64,000 nucleotides of DNA from an uncultured Bryobacterales bacterium (GTDB lineage Bacteria > Acidobacteriota > Terriglobia > Bryobacterales > UBA6623): the NCBI GenBank assembly GCA_958295955.1, contig OY282420.1, forward strand, positions 586,236-650,235, given 5' to 3'. The notes under the pieces were generated by a model. The model was not told the DNA's origin and did no database searches. It was given only the letters and a program-made list of their open reading frames with translations. Shown piece by piece: positions 35,101 through 43,988 of the stretch (positions are counted from its first letter, which is position 1; every line of letters begins with the position of its first letter). The position numbers and the translations under genes were made by a program.

Positions 35101-37434
35101 GAGGCGATTTTTCGGGAAGTAGGGGAATGGATCGCGGACGGACGTCCACCCAATATCGTGCTTTTCCTGAATGTTCTGGATGTCGATTCGCGCCGCGCGC
35201 TCGCACGTGAGTTCAGAGCCGGTAGGCATCGCCCTACACTTGTACTCGACGAGGCTTTCATTGCGTTTCTCTCCACATGGTCCGGAGACCGGCTCGGTGC
35301 GTTCTTCGATTGCGCTTCTGCCTTCGCCTTTGCCCAACCCTTTGACCCAGACGCGGTCGAAGTCCCACCCGAAATGTTTTTCGGCCGGGTCGATGCACGC
35401 CAAGCAATCCTCAACATGTCCGGCGACATAACCCATTTTGTCTACGGAGGTCGACGACTCGGCAAGACTGCGGTCCTCGCGAACATCGCACGCGAGTATC
35501 GGACAGGAGCGCCTGATCAACTTGCGTTTCTCGTCAGCCTCAAGGGGTCGGGCATCGGAGAAAATCGACCAACCGATGATCTGTTGCGGTGGGTATTCGA
35601 TAAACGACTCCCTGACCGTGCAATCGTTGCGCCCCAAGCCGTTCGCCCCGATTCAGTCGAAAGAGGCATAAAACGTTGGCTTGAGGAAGAACCGGATCGT
35701 CGCATCCTGCTACTAATCGACGAAGCCGACGCATTCTTTGAAGCCGACCAGCGACTGGGTTACCCAGTGCTTGAACAGATCAAGCGTCTCATGGAAGAGA
35801 CCAAACGAAAATTCAAGGTCGTATTCGCGGGATTGCACAACGTGCAGCGCGCGTCGCGGGATCCCAACACGCCTTTCGCGCATCTGGGCAAGCCGGTCCG
35901 CATTGGACCGATGCTGCCGGAGACCGACGGTGACGAAATCGAGAAGCTGATACGAGGTCCTCTTGAATCGCTCGGTTATCGTTTCGCCTCGACTGACTCG
36001 ATCATTCGAATTGCGGCGGAGACGAACTATTATCCTGCCCTTGTACAACAGTTTTGTAAAGAACTGTTGCGGAACCTGCGCAAAGACGGTCGCATGCACG
36101 ACAGTCAAGGGCCACCTTACACGATCTCACAGGACATAGTTAATCGAGTTTTTGACTCGAAGGAGACGCGGGACCGCATCCGTAACCTGTTCTCATGGAC
36201 GATTCAACTTGATCCTCGATACGAGTTCCTGACTTATCTCATTGCCCAGCGGAGTTTTGACGATGATTATACGCGACCTCGACCAGTACCCATCACATAT
36301 ATCCGAAATGAGGCATTGGGTGAATGGCCAAAAGGATTCGAATCAGATTCGAGTTTTTGGATGTTTGAGGTTCTACTAGAAGAAATGGTCGACCTTGGCA
36401 TCCTGAGGGAAGTAGAAAACAAAAAAGAAGGCAATGGATACGCCATCCGCACGCGTAACTTACGCACGTTGCTGGGCAACAATGACGAGATTGAGCGGCG
36501 GTTCCTTGATGCCAAGAGCAGACCAGCTCCTCCAACCTTCGATCCCGCTCAGTTCCGCAACACTCTGAATGACAAGACGCCATCCTCGCTTACGGCCAAC
36601 CAGGAAAATTGCCTGCTCTCCCGGCAAAAGATTGTCGGGCTTGTCTTCGGTACGCGCCTAGCTGGAATCAATCGCGTGAGTGAATCGCTTCAAGAAGCTG
36701 CCCGTGGAAAAGATATACATTTAAGACTACACAATTGTGACTCGACTTCCATGCACTCGGAATTCAGACAGGTTTTGCAAAGCCGAAAAGCCGGCATCGA
36801 CATTGTTCTCATAGATATGTCTGGGTACTGGCGTCCTGAACTGGTGAATAACTCTCTCAAATTTGTCGCTGAACAGGAAGCCAAAAAACGGATCATTCGG
36901 CCAGTATTCCTCTGCGGTCCGTCCGAAGCCTGGGAGTGGCTGAACGGACCGCGACAGGCACGCAGACACAATGCAGCAGAACTCCAAGACATCTGGCTCG
37001 GTCCTTGCGCAAAGGACTTTGCGCGCACGAAGTTGAGAGACCGAGAGGCGCCGGCCTACGCATGTTTTGAAAACCCGGATCATTTGGTCGACATGCCTTG
37101 GCCTGCCGTGCTCAAGGTGGCAGCCGGAGAGAAAAGCCCCCAGTCCATAGCGGACGCCATCGACATCACTCTTGCCAGCGATGACCTTGTTTCCGATACT
37201 GTCATACCGCAGACAAAGGCTGCGCTTCGTGTATGGTCGGATTTCCCCGACGATCCAATGACAGCCGATTTACTTTCAGAGTTATCAGGAGCAAAGGAAA
37301 GTAAAATATCTCTGGAGGATGCGATTCGCTTCTTGGATTGGGCCGGCCGTCTCGGTCTCGCGCATAAAGCAAATCAAGGTTACCGCCTCGATTCGACCTA
37401 CGCGAAAGGCATTGTGCAAAGGTTCAAGGAGTGA
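32104..37434 (+). CDS. Giant STAND-like P-loop ATPase, first gene of a candidate defence pair
   Basis: A 1776-residue cytoplasmic protein that I cannot assign to a named family. Residues about 1-190 are coiled coil. About 190-310 is an acidic linker with a 71-residue imperfect tandem repeat. About 310-1000 is long alpha-helical sequence (starting ALERGRFGIAYHLARTTPD), and about 1000-1095 a small alpha/beta domain. A P-loop ATPase follows, introduced by PPEMFFGRVDARQAIL, with Walker A YGGRRLGKT (K1121) and Walker B RILLLIDEADAFF (D1206-E1207). After an ORC/STAND-like helical part comes a Rossmann-like segment (about 1520-1620) and a final winged-helix-like end. It is A/T-richer than its neighbours and overlaps the HEPN gene by four bases (GTGA). 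Confidence 0.88.
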   Translation: MERPEAVQPERDGEAAALVESIGKLSAGLDAERLEPAALDALKHDVARLTDIAATRREASAQLQSQLQAWRDSHAEALSGAAELECRLAALDARIGAGDMGRDRMETILGLFETALDNKSRAQETREACKRALDEGNYPSVSSLAAALQSLKAECDVAYAAIDKALAGLPEPLPTGKEQTKQDTAPDERAPEPATKHQADDEKEEPPDDEAGHDVPAATPAAPDDSEDIPAERIEAEVEHGHMEEGGTDKQAQEPEPTMEPQANDESEPAANKKEKPLDAEAGQDMQGAAPTDEAAPPDSEGISTERIEKEIAKALERGRFGIAYHLARTTPDALPGAKAIKLVACNYVTDERAPVDAVLPGLATELRDEAEAVLSNGTDQQIRRSYVALMAGAALAPARIAPGGPVAQLLSFLVHYLGDMPSLQALATTAADVSMKGIYLPVELLREDDSLERWTVREVFLRNETKNWIEKERQANLKFRPATKVWRQMLDVWENNGRASIGCMFELLEKSADSIDIDRVVAIADHWHDHREKEIDRIDRDIRSGSSHKIEGHARLNLRNKIEEAITFSDRWRKLFKSRPDKRPEFHTSQVNILRGAVRENAEDVLTEVNTPTTPLGRSAQKLVRRYIAMFEPVALDAHVPNVGLRDLLNGDLRANPNIRFDDTGRPSETLFNVDLLLHLASQDNPDFKHAAIELAKNGDFLNAEAAIDFAERNDFLNNDGADRARGMVEVERTRGQQKLKDKVSETSNRLDAAYARGVLDLKEFEQLRAKLPSDDFSEIDQFEPLFETLAQIDKHIDSAKQDRNKKIIRSLDNLENVSPEDRNRIETAINDGRLQVAQDFVERIVGGEELPKPEVDNNRPLDRFFPDFVTRYTAFRKKTPEALAQVQRSLENREWKWLIGASQLSVDAARDGIRILEAWASLCKGPTTADTLQTLMRTLGFANVDVGRNGTRTTFGEIVFTLRVTPIADRRIAQLPDFGSRANGRYRLLAIRGRTSEEAIFREVGEWIADGRPPNIVLFLNVLDVDSRRALAREFRAGRHRPTLVLDEAFIAFLSTWSGDRLGAFFDCASAFAFAQPFDPDAVEVPPEMFFGRVDARQAILNMSGDITHFVYGGRRLGKTAVLANIAREYRTGAPDQLAFLVSLKGSGIGENRPTDDLLRWVFDKRLPDRAIVAPQAVRPDSVERGIKRWLEEEPDRRILLLIDEADAFFEADQRLGYPVLEQIKRLMEETKRKFKVVFAGLHNVQRASRDPNTPFAHLGKPVRIGPMLPETDGDEIEKLIRGPLESLGYRFASTDSIIRIAAETNYYPALVQQFCKELLRNLRKDGRMHDSQGPPYTISQDIVNRVFDSKETRDRIRNLFSWTIQLDPRYEFLTYLIAQRSFDDDYTRPRPVPITYIRNEALGEWPKGFESDSSFWMFEVLLEEMVDLGILREVENKKEGNGYAIRTRNLRTLLGNNDEIERRFLDAKSRPAPPTFDPAQFRNTLNDKTPSSLTANQENCLLSRQKIVGLVFGTRLAGINRVSESLQEAARGKDIHLRLHNCDSTSMHSEFRQVLQSRKAGIDIVLIDMSGYWRPELVNNSLKFVAEQEAKKRIIRPVFLCGPSEAWEWLNGPRQARRHNAAELQDIWLGPCAKDFARTKLRDREAPAYACFENPDHLVDMPWPAVLKVAAGEKSPQSIADAIDITLASDDLVSDTVIPQTKAALRVWSDFPDDPMTADLLSELSGAKESKISLEDAIRFLDWAGRLGLAHKANQGYRLDSTYAKGIVQRFKE

Positions 37435-38369
37435 ATCTTCCGCACTCATGGGCTCGATTGCCTGGACCGGCGGATTTTCTGGAGGCTATCGTTGAGGATC
37501 TGACCGATCGGAGTTCAGTCCTTGTCGGTCTCCCCGACAAAACACCGGGTGCCGCTGTCTCCGTGGAGATTGCTGAATCAGTCAAGCGCAACGGACTTGG
37601 GCAATGGGAATCCGTGCGGTCCAATGGAGCGTATGCAACAACCCCGCTGGAATTCGTTGCTCAGCGGTTTAACGGTGGCGATGCCGGGGGGTTCGTCCTA
37701 TGGATCGATGCGACGAATGAGGATGCGGTTGCAATGGGATGGGCAGACTATGCTCGAAGATTTGCAGAAATCGCGGAAACGCCTCGAACTTGCATCGCGA
37801 TGAATACAGCCTGCGCCGAAACATGCAGGGAGGACAAGAGGCTGCGCCGGCGTCTGTGGCGGGATTTCGTCACCGCTTCGGACAGCCGCGTGCTCGTAGA
37901 GCGCCTCGGTCGTCGTTGCGGACGCCACCCGGAGCATATCGCACTTAAGAGCGCACTCATAGCCGAACTTGCAGGCTCCGACTTGTCTCTCGCAGAGCGG
38001 CTCGCTGCGGAACGCCTTGGGCAGATATTGATCTCGGGAAACCATCCTCCCGAACGTATTTGGTCAGCGCAGGTTGGCGTCCTGTTTCCGATTGTGGAAC
38101 GCGAGCGTCGGCGCCTGCTGGACGTTCATCGGGATCTCTGGCGCTTGCCGCACACCCGCGAGGACGGGAAGGAAATTCAATGCCCGGAAGACCTGGAGAT
38201 CGGAGACATGGCGTTCCAGGCGAAGGAATGGGGCAGAGCGCTCAAACCTGAGTGGCTACGCCTCAACTGGCTCCATCGCATACGCAACGCCCTCGCGCAC
38301 AACGAAATCGTGCTGTGGGGCACGTTGATCTCGCCTATCGCTCTTGAGATTGTGGATTTCAGGGAATAG
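37431..38369 (+). CDS. HEPN-motif protein coupled to the giant ATPase
   Basis: A 312-residue cytoplasmic protein of no recognised family. The first 140 residues look alpha/beta (SSVLVGLPDKTPGAAVSVEI, GGFVLWIDATNEDA), perhaps a degenerate nucleotide-binding or sensor fold. The rest is helical and ends in LHRIRNALAHNEIVLWG. There R285-N286-x3-H290 fits the RxxxxH catalytic motif of HEPN ribonucleases, with Asn after Arg as in active members. Its GTG start overlaps the ATPase stop, with AAGGA just upstream, so both are made together. ATPase plus HEPN effector is a recurring plan in abortive-infection systems; that role is inference. Confidence 0.85.
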   Translation: MNLPHSWARLPGPADFLEAIVEDLTDRSSVLVGLPDKTPGAAVSVEIAESVKRNGLGQWESVRSNGAYATTPLEFVAQRFNGGDAGGFVLWIDATNEDAVAMGWADYARRFAEIAETPRTCIAMNTACAETCREDKRLRRRLWRDFVTASDSRVLVERLGRRCGRHPEHIALKSALIAELAGSDLSLAERLAAERLGQILISGNHPPERIWSAQVGVLFPIVERERRRLLDVHRDLWRLPHTREDGKEIQCPEDLEIGDMAFQAKEWGRALKPEWLRLNWLHRIRNALAHNEIVLWGTLISPIALEIVDFRE

Positions 38370-38411
38370 CTGCTCAATTCGGTAACCGAGTCCCTCTGCT
38401 ACAATCCGCGC

Positions 38412-38726
38412 GTGAAGGTCCGCTTGCTCGATATCGCCCACGTCCGCTCGGGCGACAAGGGCGACACCGTCAACATCGGACTGATCGCGCGCAGCCCCGC
38501 GCACTATCCGGCGCTTGTCCGCGAGGTCACGGCAGAGCGCGTGAAAGCGCACTTTCAGGGCATCTGCAAAGGCAAGGTCGAACGCTTCGAGTTGCCCAAT
38601 CTCGGGGCGCTGAATTTCCTGCTCCATGAGTCGCTCGGCGGCGGCGGGGCCGTCTCGCTACGCACCGACGCGCAAGGGAAAACCCTCGGCGCGGCGCTGC
38701 TGCGCATGGAGATCGAACTGGATTAG
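38412..38726 (+). CDS. Stand-alone AtuA C-terminal-like (ferredoxin-fold) small protein
   Basis: A 104-residue soluble protein starting VRLLDIAHVRSGDKGDTVNIGLIARS, the signature of the C-terminal domain of AtuA-type proteins (acyclic terpene utilisation), here as a separate gene. The end GGGAVSLRTDAQGKTLGAALL also matches. In many genomes it accompanies a separate DUF1446/AtuA N-terminal protein; none is in this window. The function is unknown. The GTG start leaves 42 bases after the HEPN gene, in which TACAAT (38400-38405) could be a -10; that would give a nearly leaderless message. Confidence 0.85.
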   Translation: MKVRLLDIAHVRSGDKGDTVNIGLIARSPAHYPALVREVTAERVKAHFQGICKGKVERFELPNLGALNFLLHESLGGGGAVSLRTDAQGKTLGAALLRMEIELD

Positions 38727-38741
38727 CCGCCGGCGGCGCCT

Positions 38742-38779
38742 GTGCTAGCCTTGCGGAAATGAGGCAAGAGCACAATTGA
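38742..38779 (+). promoter_or_regulatory. Hairpin and six-codon leader ORF in front of RNase J
   Basis: GTGCT (38742-38746) plus CTTGC (38750-38754) pair with GCAAG plus AGCAC (38764-38773), giving ten base pairs with a three-base bulge and a nine-base loop that ends two bases before the RNase J start codon. Inside it an ATG (38759) opens a six-codon frame (MRQEHN) whose TGA overlaps the RNase J TTG (TTGA). Either the hairpin or the mini-ORF could set RNase J translation. Nuclease autocontrol through leader hairpins is known for other RNases; here it is inference. Confidence 0.45.
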
Positions 38780-40452
38780 CCGGCAAATTGAGAGTCATCC
38801 CGCTCGGCGGACTCGGCGAATTCGGCATGAACATGCTGGCGCTCGAGTCCGGCGACGACATCGTCGTGATCGATGCCGGCATCCTGTTCCCCGGCGCCGA
38901 GCAGTTGGGCGTCGACGTCATCGTCCCCGACCTGCGCTATCTGCTCGATAACCGCGAGCGCGTGCGCGGGCTCATTCTGACCCACGGACACGAGGATCAT
39001 ATCGGGGCGGTCCGCTATGTCCTGTCGCAGATCGACGTACCCATCTATGCGACCGCGTTCACCCTGGCTTTGGTCAACCGTCGCCTGCGGGAATACGGCC
39101 TCGCGGAGAAACCGCGGTTCACCACGGTTCAGGGCGGCGAGACCGTCGGCATCGGTTGTTTCAACGTCGAGTTCATCCATGTCACTCACAGCACGGTCCA
39201 GTGCGTCTCGCTGGCGGTCGAGACCCCCGCGGGATACGTGATCCACACCGCCGACTTCAAGATCGACCAGACGCCGGTCGGCGGAGGCCCGATGGACCTG
39301 ACCACCTTCGCCGAGTACGGGAAACGCGGCGTGCTGCTGCTGCTTTCGGATTCGACCAATGTTGACCGCCGCGGCTTTACGTCTTCGGAAAGAACGGTGG
39401 GGCCGGCTTTTGCTGACATCTTTACCCGCTCCAAGGAGGCCCTGTTCTTTACCTGCTTTTCCTCCGCCGTTCATCGGGTGCAGCAGATCATCGACCATTC
39501 CGTGGAGTACGGCCGGAAAATCGCACTGGTAGGGCGCAGCCTGACCACGGCTTCCGAGTTGGCCGCCGACCTCGGCCTGCTGCGGATGCCGAGCGGCGCG
39601 GTCGTCCGCCCGCAAGAGCTTAACGGCCTGCCCCGCTCCCGGCGGACGACGATCATTGCAGGCAGCCAGGGCGAGCCGCTCTCCTCGCTGTCGCGGGCGG
39701 CGGTCGGCAAGCACCCCAACGCGGTCGTCGAAGACGGGGACGCCGTTGTTTTCAGCGCCAAGATGATCCCCGGCAACGAACGGCCGATCTTCCGTCTGAT
39801 CGACCACCTCTACCGGCGCGGCGCGGAAGTTCTGTACGGCGACGAACATCCGGGGATTCACGTCTCGGGCCACGCGGCGCGCGAAGAGTTGAAGCTGATC
39901 CTCAACCTCGTGAAGCCGCGCTACTTTGTCCCCGTCCACGGCGAATACCGGCAACTCTCGCTGCATGCGCGCATGGCGGAAGCCGTTCTCGGCAACGCGC
40001 TGAACGAGGCGTTCATCCTCGAGAGCGGCGACGTGCTGCAGTTCGACGAGCTCGGCGCGCGCAAGCTTCAGGAAAAGGTTCCGGTCGGGCGCGTTTTCAT
40101 CGATGCCGGCACCGGCGACGAGATCGTCGAAGAGTTGGTGATCCGCGACCGCCGGCACCTCTCGGAGTTCGGGGTGCTCGTGCCGGTGGTCAGCATCAAT
40201 CAGCGGACGGGCAAGGCCGAGGACCATCCTGAAATCCTTTCCCGCGGCTTCATCGTCTCGGAAGAAACCGAAGACCTGCTTTCCGGAGCGGGCGACGTCA
40301 TCGTCGCTACCGTGAACGGCAGTTCGGACGAGGAACGCGGCGACTGGGGCGTCATGGAAGAAAAGGTGCGTGACGACCTGCGCCGCTACCTGGCGCGGAA
40401 GACGTCGCGGCAGAGCCGTCCGCTTATCGTGCCGGTGATTCTGGAGAGTTGA
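38776..40452 (+). CDS. rnj: Ribonuclease J
   Basis: A 558-residue metallo-beta-lactamase/beta-CASP ribonuclease that matures and degrades RNA by endonuclease and 5'-3' exonuclease action. The zinc motif HGHEDH is at residues 70-75. Further metal ligands lie in FIHVTHS, YVIHTADFKID and the C-terminal VPVHGEYRQL. The beta-CASP part shows SDSTNVDRRGFTSSE, ALFFTCFSSAVHR, IIAGSQGEP and HVSGHAAREELKL. The last 110 residues form the RNase J C-terminal domain. The TTG at 38776 starts the conserved LRVIPLGGLGEFGMN strand; no ATG or GTG lies in frame closer than Met18. Length is normal. Confidence 0.96.
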   Translation: MTGKLRVIPLGGLGEFGMNMLALESGDDIVVIDAGILFPGAEQLGVDVIVPDLRYLLDNRERVRGLILTHGHEDHIGAVRYVLSQIDVPIYATAFTLALVNRRLREYGLAEKPRFTTVQGGETVGIGCFNVEFIHVTHSTVQCVSLAVETPAGYVIHTADFKIDQTPVGGGPMDLTTFAEYGKRGVLLLLSDSTNVDRRGFTSSERTVGPAFADIFTRSKEALFFTCFSSAVHRVQQIIDHSVEYGRKIALVGRSLTTASELAADLGLLRMPSGAVVRPQELNGLPRSRRTTIIAGSQGEPLSSLSRAAVGKHPNAVVEDGDAVVFSAKMIPGNERPIFRLIDHLYRRGAEVLYGDEHPGIHVSGHAAREELKLILNLVKPRYFVPVHGEYRQLSLHARMAEAVLGNALNEAFILESGDVLQFDELGARKLQEKVPVGRVFIDAGTGDEIVEELVIRDRRHLSEFGVLVPVVSINQRTGKAEDHPEILSRGFIVSEETEDLLSGAGDVIVATVNGSSDEERGDWGVMEEKVRDDLRRYLARKTSRQSRPLIVPVILES

Positions 40453-40472
40453 CGCCGGGCGGCGCCCCCGGC

Positions 40473-40502
40473 TTGACAGTGTTCCGGCGCCGTCCCTAGA
40501 AT
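40473..40502 (+). promoter_or_regulatory. Promoter of the tRNA-Gly/tRNA-Cys unit
   Basis: TTGACA (40473-40478, perfect) and TAGAAT (40497-40502, five of six) are separated by 18 bases. Transcription would start near 40509, about five bases before the mature tRNA-Gly 5' end. The layout is typical of strong stable-RNA promoters. The GC-rich hairpin just before it (about 40453-40472) may end RNase J transcription. Confidence 0.75.
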
Positions 40503-40513
40503 GAAAGCTGCCG

Positions 40514-40589
40514 GCGGGAGTAACTCAGTTGGTAGAGTGCGACCTTGCCAAGGTCGATGTCGCGGGTTCGAGTCCCGTCTCCCGCTCCA
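40514..40589 (+). tRNA. tRNA-Gly (anticodon GCC)
   Basis: A complete 76-base cloverleaf. Acceptor GCGGGAG pairs with CTCCCGC, the D-arm contains AGTTGGTAGAG, the anticodon arm GACCT-TGCCAAG-type loop gives anticodon GCC, and the T-arm is GCGGGTTCGAGTCCCGT. Discriminator T and the CCA end are encoded. A promoter lies directly upstream and tRNA-Cys 38 bases downstream. Confidence 0.97.
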
Positions 40590-40627
40590 GGAATCCACAG
40601 GGGACCGCAAGAGCCTCTTCGGTTTCG

Positions 40628-40702
<75 letters not shown>

Positions 40703-40716
40703 GCCCGCAACGCCTG

Positions 40717-40732
40717 GGTCCGAGAGCGGACC
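40717..40732. terminator. Possible bidirectional hairpin between tRNA unit and glycine-cleavage operon
   Basis: GGTCCG (40717-40722) and CGGACC (40727-40732) form a perfect six-pair stem with an AGAG loop in the 43-base gap between the converging tRNA-Cys and gcvPB. It lacks a T-run on either side, so termination efficiency is doubtful. Confidence 0.35.
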
Positions 40733-40745
40733 GCGCGGCGAGCTT

Positions 40746-42233
40746 CTAAGCCCCGTTCGCCGGCGGCTCCCAAATGAGGATCGGCTTGCGCGCCGCGCGC
40801 GTCTCGTCCACGCGGCTGGTGCGCGTCGTTTGCGGGGCTCGCAACACCAGTTGCGGATCGGTCTCCACCTCGCGCGCGATCGACTTGAGCGCGTCGATGA
40901 AAAGGTCCAATTCCGCTTTGCTCTCCGTTTCGGTGGGCTCGATCATCAGCGCGCCGTGAACGATTAGCGGAAAGCTGACCGTATAAGGATGAAAGCCATA
41001 GTCGATCAACCTCTTGGCGATATCGCCGGTCTTCACGCCGCGCGCAACCTGCTTGTTGTGGCTGAAGACGCACTCGTGCATCGAAGGCGCATCGTAGGGC
41101 AGATGATAATCGTTCTCGATCCCTTTGCGGATGTAGTTCGCGTTCAGCACGGCATCGAGCGTGGCGTTCCGCAGGCCGTCGCCGCCATGCGCGAGAATGT
41201 AGGCCAACGCCCGCACGAGCACACCGAAATTGCCGTAAAACGCGCGCACCCGCCCGATCGAACGGGGGCGGTCATGGTCGTAGCGCAGCGCGCCGGCTTC
41301 TTCCGCGATCCGCGGGACCGGCAGAAACGGCTCCAGGTGGCTCTTGACCGCGACCGGACCCGCGCCGGGCCCGCCCCCCCCGTGCGGAGTCGAGAACGTC
41401 TTGTGCAAATTCAGATGCATGACATCGACGCCGAAATCGCCCGGCCGCGCCACCCCGACCAGCGCATTCATGTTGGCGCCGTCCATGTAAAGCTGCGCCC
41501 CGCGGTCGTGCAGCAGCGCGGCGACCTCGGCGATGTCCTGCTCGAAAATGCCGAGCGTATTGGGATTCGTCACCATCAGCGCCGCAACGGAGTCATCGAT
41601 GGCGGCCGCGAGCGAAGCCATATCGATCGTGCCCCGCTCGTTTGAAGCGATTTCCTTGACCTTGTAGCCGGCAATCGCCGCGGTGGCCGGATTGGTGCCG
41701 TGGGCCGAATCCGGAATCAGCACGACTTCGCGCGCATCGCCCTGCGATTGCAGATAAGCCCGGATCAGCAGAATGCCCGTCAACTCGCCGTGAGCGCCCG
41801 CCGCCGGCTGCAAGGTCACCGCATCCATGCCGGCGATATGCGCCAGATAACGCTCCAGCGTTTGCTGGATGCGCATCGCGCCCTGCGCCAGCGCCTGCGG
41901 CTGGTAGGGATGCGCATCGACGATCCCCTCGATGCGCGCGACCGCTTCGTTCAAGCGCGGGTTGTACTTCATCGTGCAGGAACCCAACGGGTACAACCCC
42001 AGGTCGATTGCGTAATTCCAGGTCGAAAGGCGCGTGAAATGCCGGATGATCTCGACCTCGCTCACTTCGGGGAAACCGGCGATTTCGCCGCGGACGTTTT
42101 CCGCGCCCAGCGCCTCATCCGCAGCGACCGCCGGAACATCCAGAGGAGGAAGCCGATAGCCGATCTTCCCGGGCGACGAGCGCTCGAAGATCAACAGCTC
42201 GTTCTGCGTTTGATGCCGGCGGATTTTACTCAA
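40746..42233 (-). CDS. gcvPB: Glycine dehydrogenase (decarboxylating) subunit 2, GcvPB
   Basis: The 495-residue PLP-binding half of the split P-protein of the glycine cleavage system, which decarboxylates glycine onto the lipoyl arm of GcvH. Markers are [51 protein letters not shown] and the PLP-lysine segment [18 protein letters not shown]. The start is the TTG at 42233, which gives [16 protein letters not shown], the normal family beginning, and overlaps the gcvPA stop by eight bases. Further upstream in-frame sequence belongs to a shadow of gcvPA. It is last in the operon gcvT-gcvH-gcvPA-gcvPB. Confidence 0.96.
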   Translation of the reverse strand: MSKIRRHQTQNELLIFERSSPGKIGYRLPPLDVPAVAADEALGAENVRGEIAGFPEVSEVEIIRHFTRLSTWNYAIDLGLYPLGSCTMKYNPRLNEAVARIEGIVDAHPYQPQALAQGAMRIQQTLERYLAHIAGMDAVTLQPAAGAHGELTGILLIRAYLQSQGDAREVVLIPDSAHGTNPATAAIAGYKVKEIASNERGTIDMASLAAAIDDSVAALMVTNPNTLGIFEQDIAEVAALLHDRGAQLYMDGANMNALVGVARPGDFGVDVMHLNLHKTFSTPHGGGGPGAGPVAVKSHLEPFLPVPRIAEEAGALRYDHDRPRSIGRVRAFYGNFGVLVRALAYILAHGGDGLRNATLDAVLNANYIRKGIENDYHLPYDAPSMHECVFSHNKQVARGVKTGDIAKRLIDYGFHPYTVSFPLIVHGALMIEPTETESKAELDLFIDALKSIAREVETDPQLVLRAPQTTRTSRVDETRAARKPILIWEPPANGA

Positions 42234-43581
42234 TGCCGATTCCCCCGGCAGGCGGCCCGAAGCAGGCCGCGTAGCGGTCCATCTCTTCCCGCCGATTGAC
42301 TTCGGTGGCGCAGACCAGCAGCGCCCCGTCCAATTCAGGATACAGCCGCCCCAACTCCAGCCCGCCGACGATGTTTTTCTCCAGCGCGGCCTCGTTGACG
42401 CGGGCGCCGTCTCCCGACCCGGGCCGCGCAACGAACTCGTTGAAGAACGGACCCGAGAAGACCAGCGAGCCGGCGTTTGCCCGCACGGCAGCGGCTAGAT
42501 AGCGCGCCTTGGCAAGATTCTGCTCGGCCAACTCGCGCAAGCCCTGCTTGCCGAAAACGGTCATATAAATCGTCGCCATCAGCGCCACCAACGCCTGATT
42601 GGTGCAGATGTTCGATGTCGCCTTGGCTCGCCGGATATGCTGCTCGCGAGTCGCCAAGGTGAGGCAGAATGCGCGGTTCCCGCCGGCATCGACGGTTTCC
42701 CCCACCAACCGGCCCGGCATCTGGCGAATATATTTCATCTTCGTCGCCAGCACTCCGACGCAAGGGCCGCCGTAGCTCGTCGGATGGGCGAACGACTGCA
42801 ACTCTCCGGCGACGATATCGGCCTCGGCGGTCGGCTGCAGAATCCCCAGCGCCGCGGCTTCGGAAAAAATCACGATCAGCAGCGCGCCGCGACGGTGAGC
42901 CAACTCGGCGGCTTCGCGGGTTTTGTCGATCACGCCGAAGAAATTCGGCGACTGCACGATTACCGCCGCGACTTCATCCGAGAGCTTGCTTTCCAGGTCC
43001 GCAAGGTCGATCTGCCCCGAATCGCGGTCGTAGCGGACGGTTTCGACCGGCAGATGCTGGTGGCGGTAATACGTATCCAGCACTTGGCGGTATTCCGGGT
43101 GCAGCGACCGCGCCGCGAGCAGGCGGCCCCGCCGCGTAATCCGCGCCGCCATCGTCCCCGCCTCGGGCACGGCGGTCGAACCGTCGTACATCGAAGCGTT
43201 CGCCGCCTCCATGCCCGTCAGTTGGGCCACCATCGTCTGAAACTCGAAAATCGTCGTCAGAATGCCCTGCGAAATCTCCGCCTGATAAGGCGTGTACGCC
43301 GTGAGAAACTCCCCGCGCGTCGCCAAGGCGTCGATAATCACCGGGCGGAAATGACGGTAAGCCCCGGCGCCCAGAAACGACGCATAGCCCTTGGCGCCTT
43401 CCTCGGCCCGCGCCCGAAAATAATCGAGAATTTCGTACTCCGAGAGGCCGTCGGGGATGGCCGGCCGGCCGCGGTAACGCAGGTCCTCGGGGATGCTCTC
43501 AAAAAGGTCCTCGATGGACTCGATGCCCAGGGCGGCCAGCATTTCCCGGCGTTCCCCGGGGGACTTCGGCAAATAGCGCAA
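42226..43581 (-). CDS. gcvPA: Glycine dehydrogenase (decarboxylating) subunit 1, GcvPA
   Basis: The 451-residue partner of GcvPB in the two-subunit P-protein found in Firmicutes, Acidobacteria, thermophiles and archaea. The start [18 protein letters not shown] and segments [55 protein letters not shown] and [14 protein letters not shown] are all family signatures. The start is TTG (43581), 12 bases after gcvH. There is no PLP lysine in this subunit, as expected. It is translationally coupled to gcvPB. Confidence 0.96.
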   Translation of the reverse strand: MRYLPKSPGERREMLAALGIESIEDLFESIPEDLRYRGRPAIPDGLSEYEILDYFRARAEEGAKGYASFLGAGAYRHFRPVIIDALATRGEFLTAYTPYQAEISQGILTTIFEFQTMVAQLTGMEAANASMYDGSTAVPEAGTMAARITRRGRLLAARSLHPEYRQVLDTYYRHQHLPVETVRYDRDSGQIDLADLESKLSDEVAAVIVQSPNFFGVIDKTREAAELAHRRGALLIVIFSEAAALGILQPTAEADIVAGELQSFAHPTSYGGPCVGVLATKMKYIRQMPGRLVGETVDAGGNRAFCLTLATREQHIRRAKATSNICTNQALVALMATIYMTVFGKQGLRELAEQNLAKARYLAAAVRANAGSLVFSGPFFNEFVARPGSGDGARVNEAALEKNIVGGLELGRLYPELDGALLVCATEVNRREEMDRYAACFGPPAGGIGIE

Positions 43582-43593
43582 CCGGCGACCTCG

Positions 43594-43980
43594 CTACCCG
43601 CCCTCGGCGGCGACGTATTCCGCGTATTCCCCGGCATTCATAAGCGCCTCGAGCTCCGTCGCGTCGAAAATTTTCAAGCGAACCAGCCAGCCCGCGCCGT
43701 GCGGGTCGGAATTGAGCAACTCCGGCATGTCGATCAGCGCTTCGTTGACTTCCGTCACGTCCCCGCCGATCGGCGCATAAATATCGGAAACCGCCTTGAC
43801 CGACTCGACCGTGCCGAATGCGCCGTTCGCTTGCAGCTTGGCGCCGACGTCCGGCAGTTCGACAAAGACGACATCGCCGAGTTGATCCTGGGCATGGTGC
43901 GTAATGCCGACCGCGGCCGACTCGCCGGAGACATGGACCCATTCGTGCTCTTTGGTGTAACGGTATTCCGGGGGATACAT
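43594..43980 (-). CDS. gcvH: Glycine cleavage system H protein
   Basis: A 128-residue lipoyl carrier that shuttles the aminomethyl group between P-, T- and L-proteins. The lipoylation site is K62 in GTVESVKAVSDIYAP. The beginning YRYTKEHEWV and the end DATELEALMNAGEYAEYV are canonical. The ATG follows a GGGGGA-rich stretch of the gcvT end and lies eight bases after the gcvT stop. Length is typical. Confidence 0.97.
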   Translation of the reverse strand: MYPPEYRYTKEHEWVHVSGESAAVGITHHAQDQLGDVVFVELPDVGAKLQANGAFGTVESVKAVSDIYAPIGGDVTEVNEALIDMPELLNSDPHGAGWLVRLKIFDATELEALMNAGEYAEYVAAEGG

Positions 43981-43988
43981 GATTGCCT

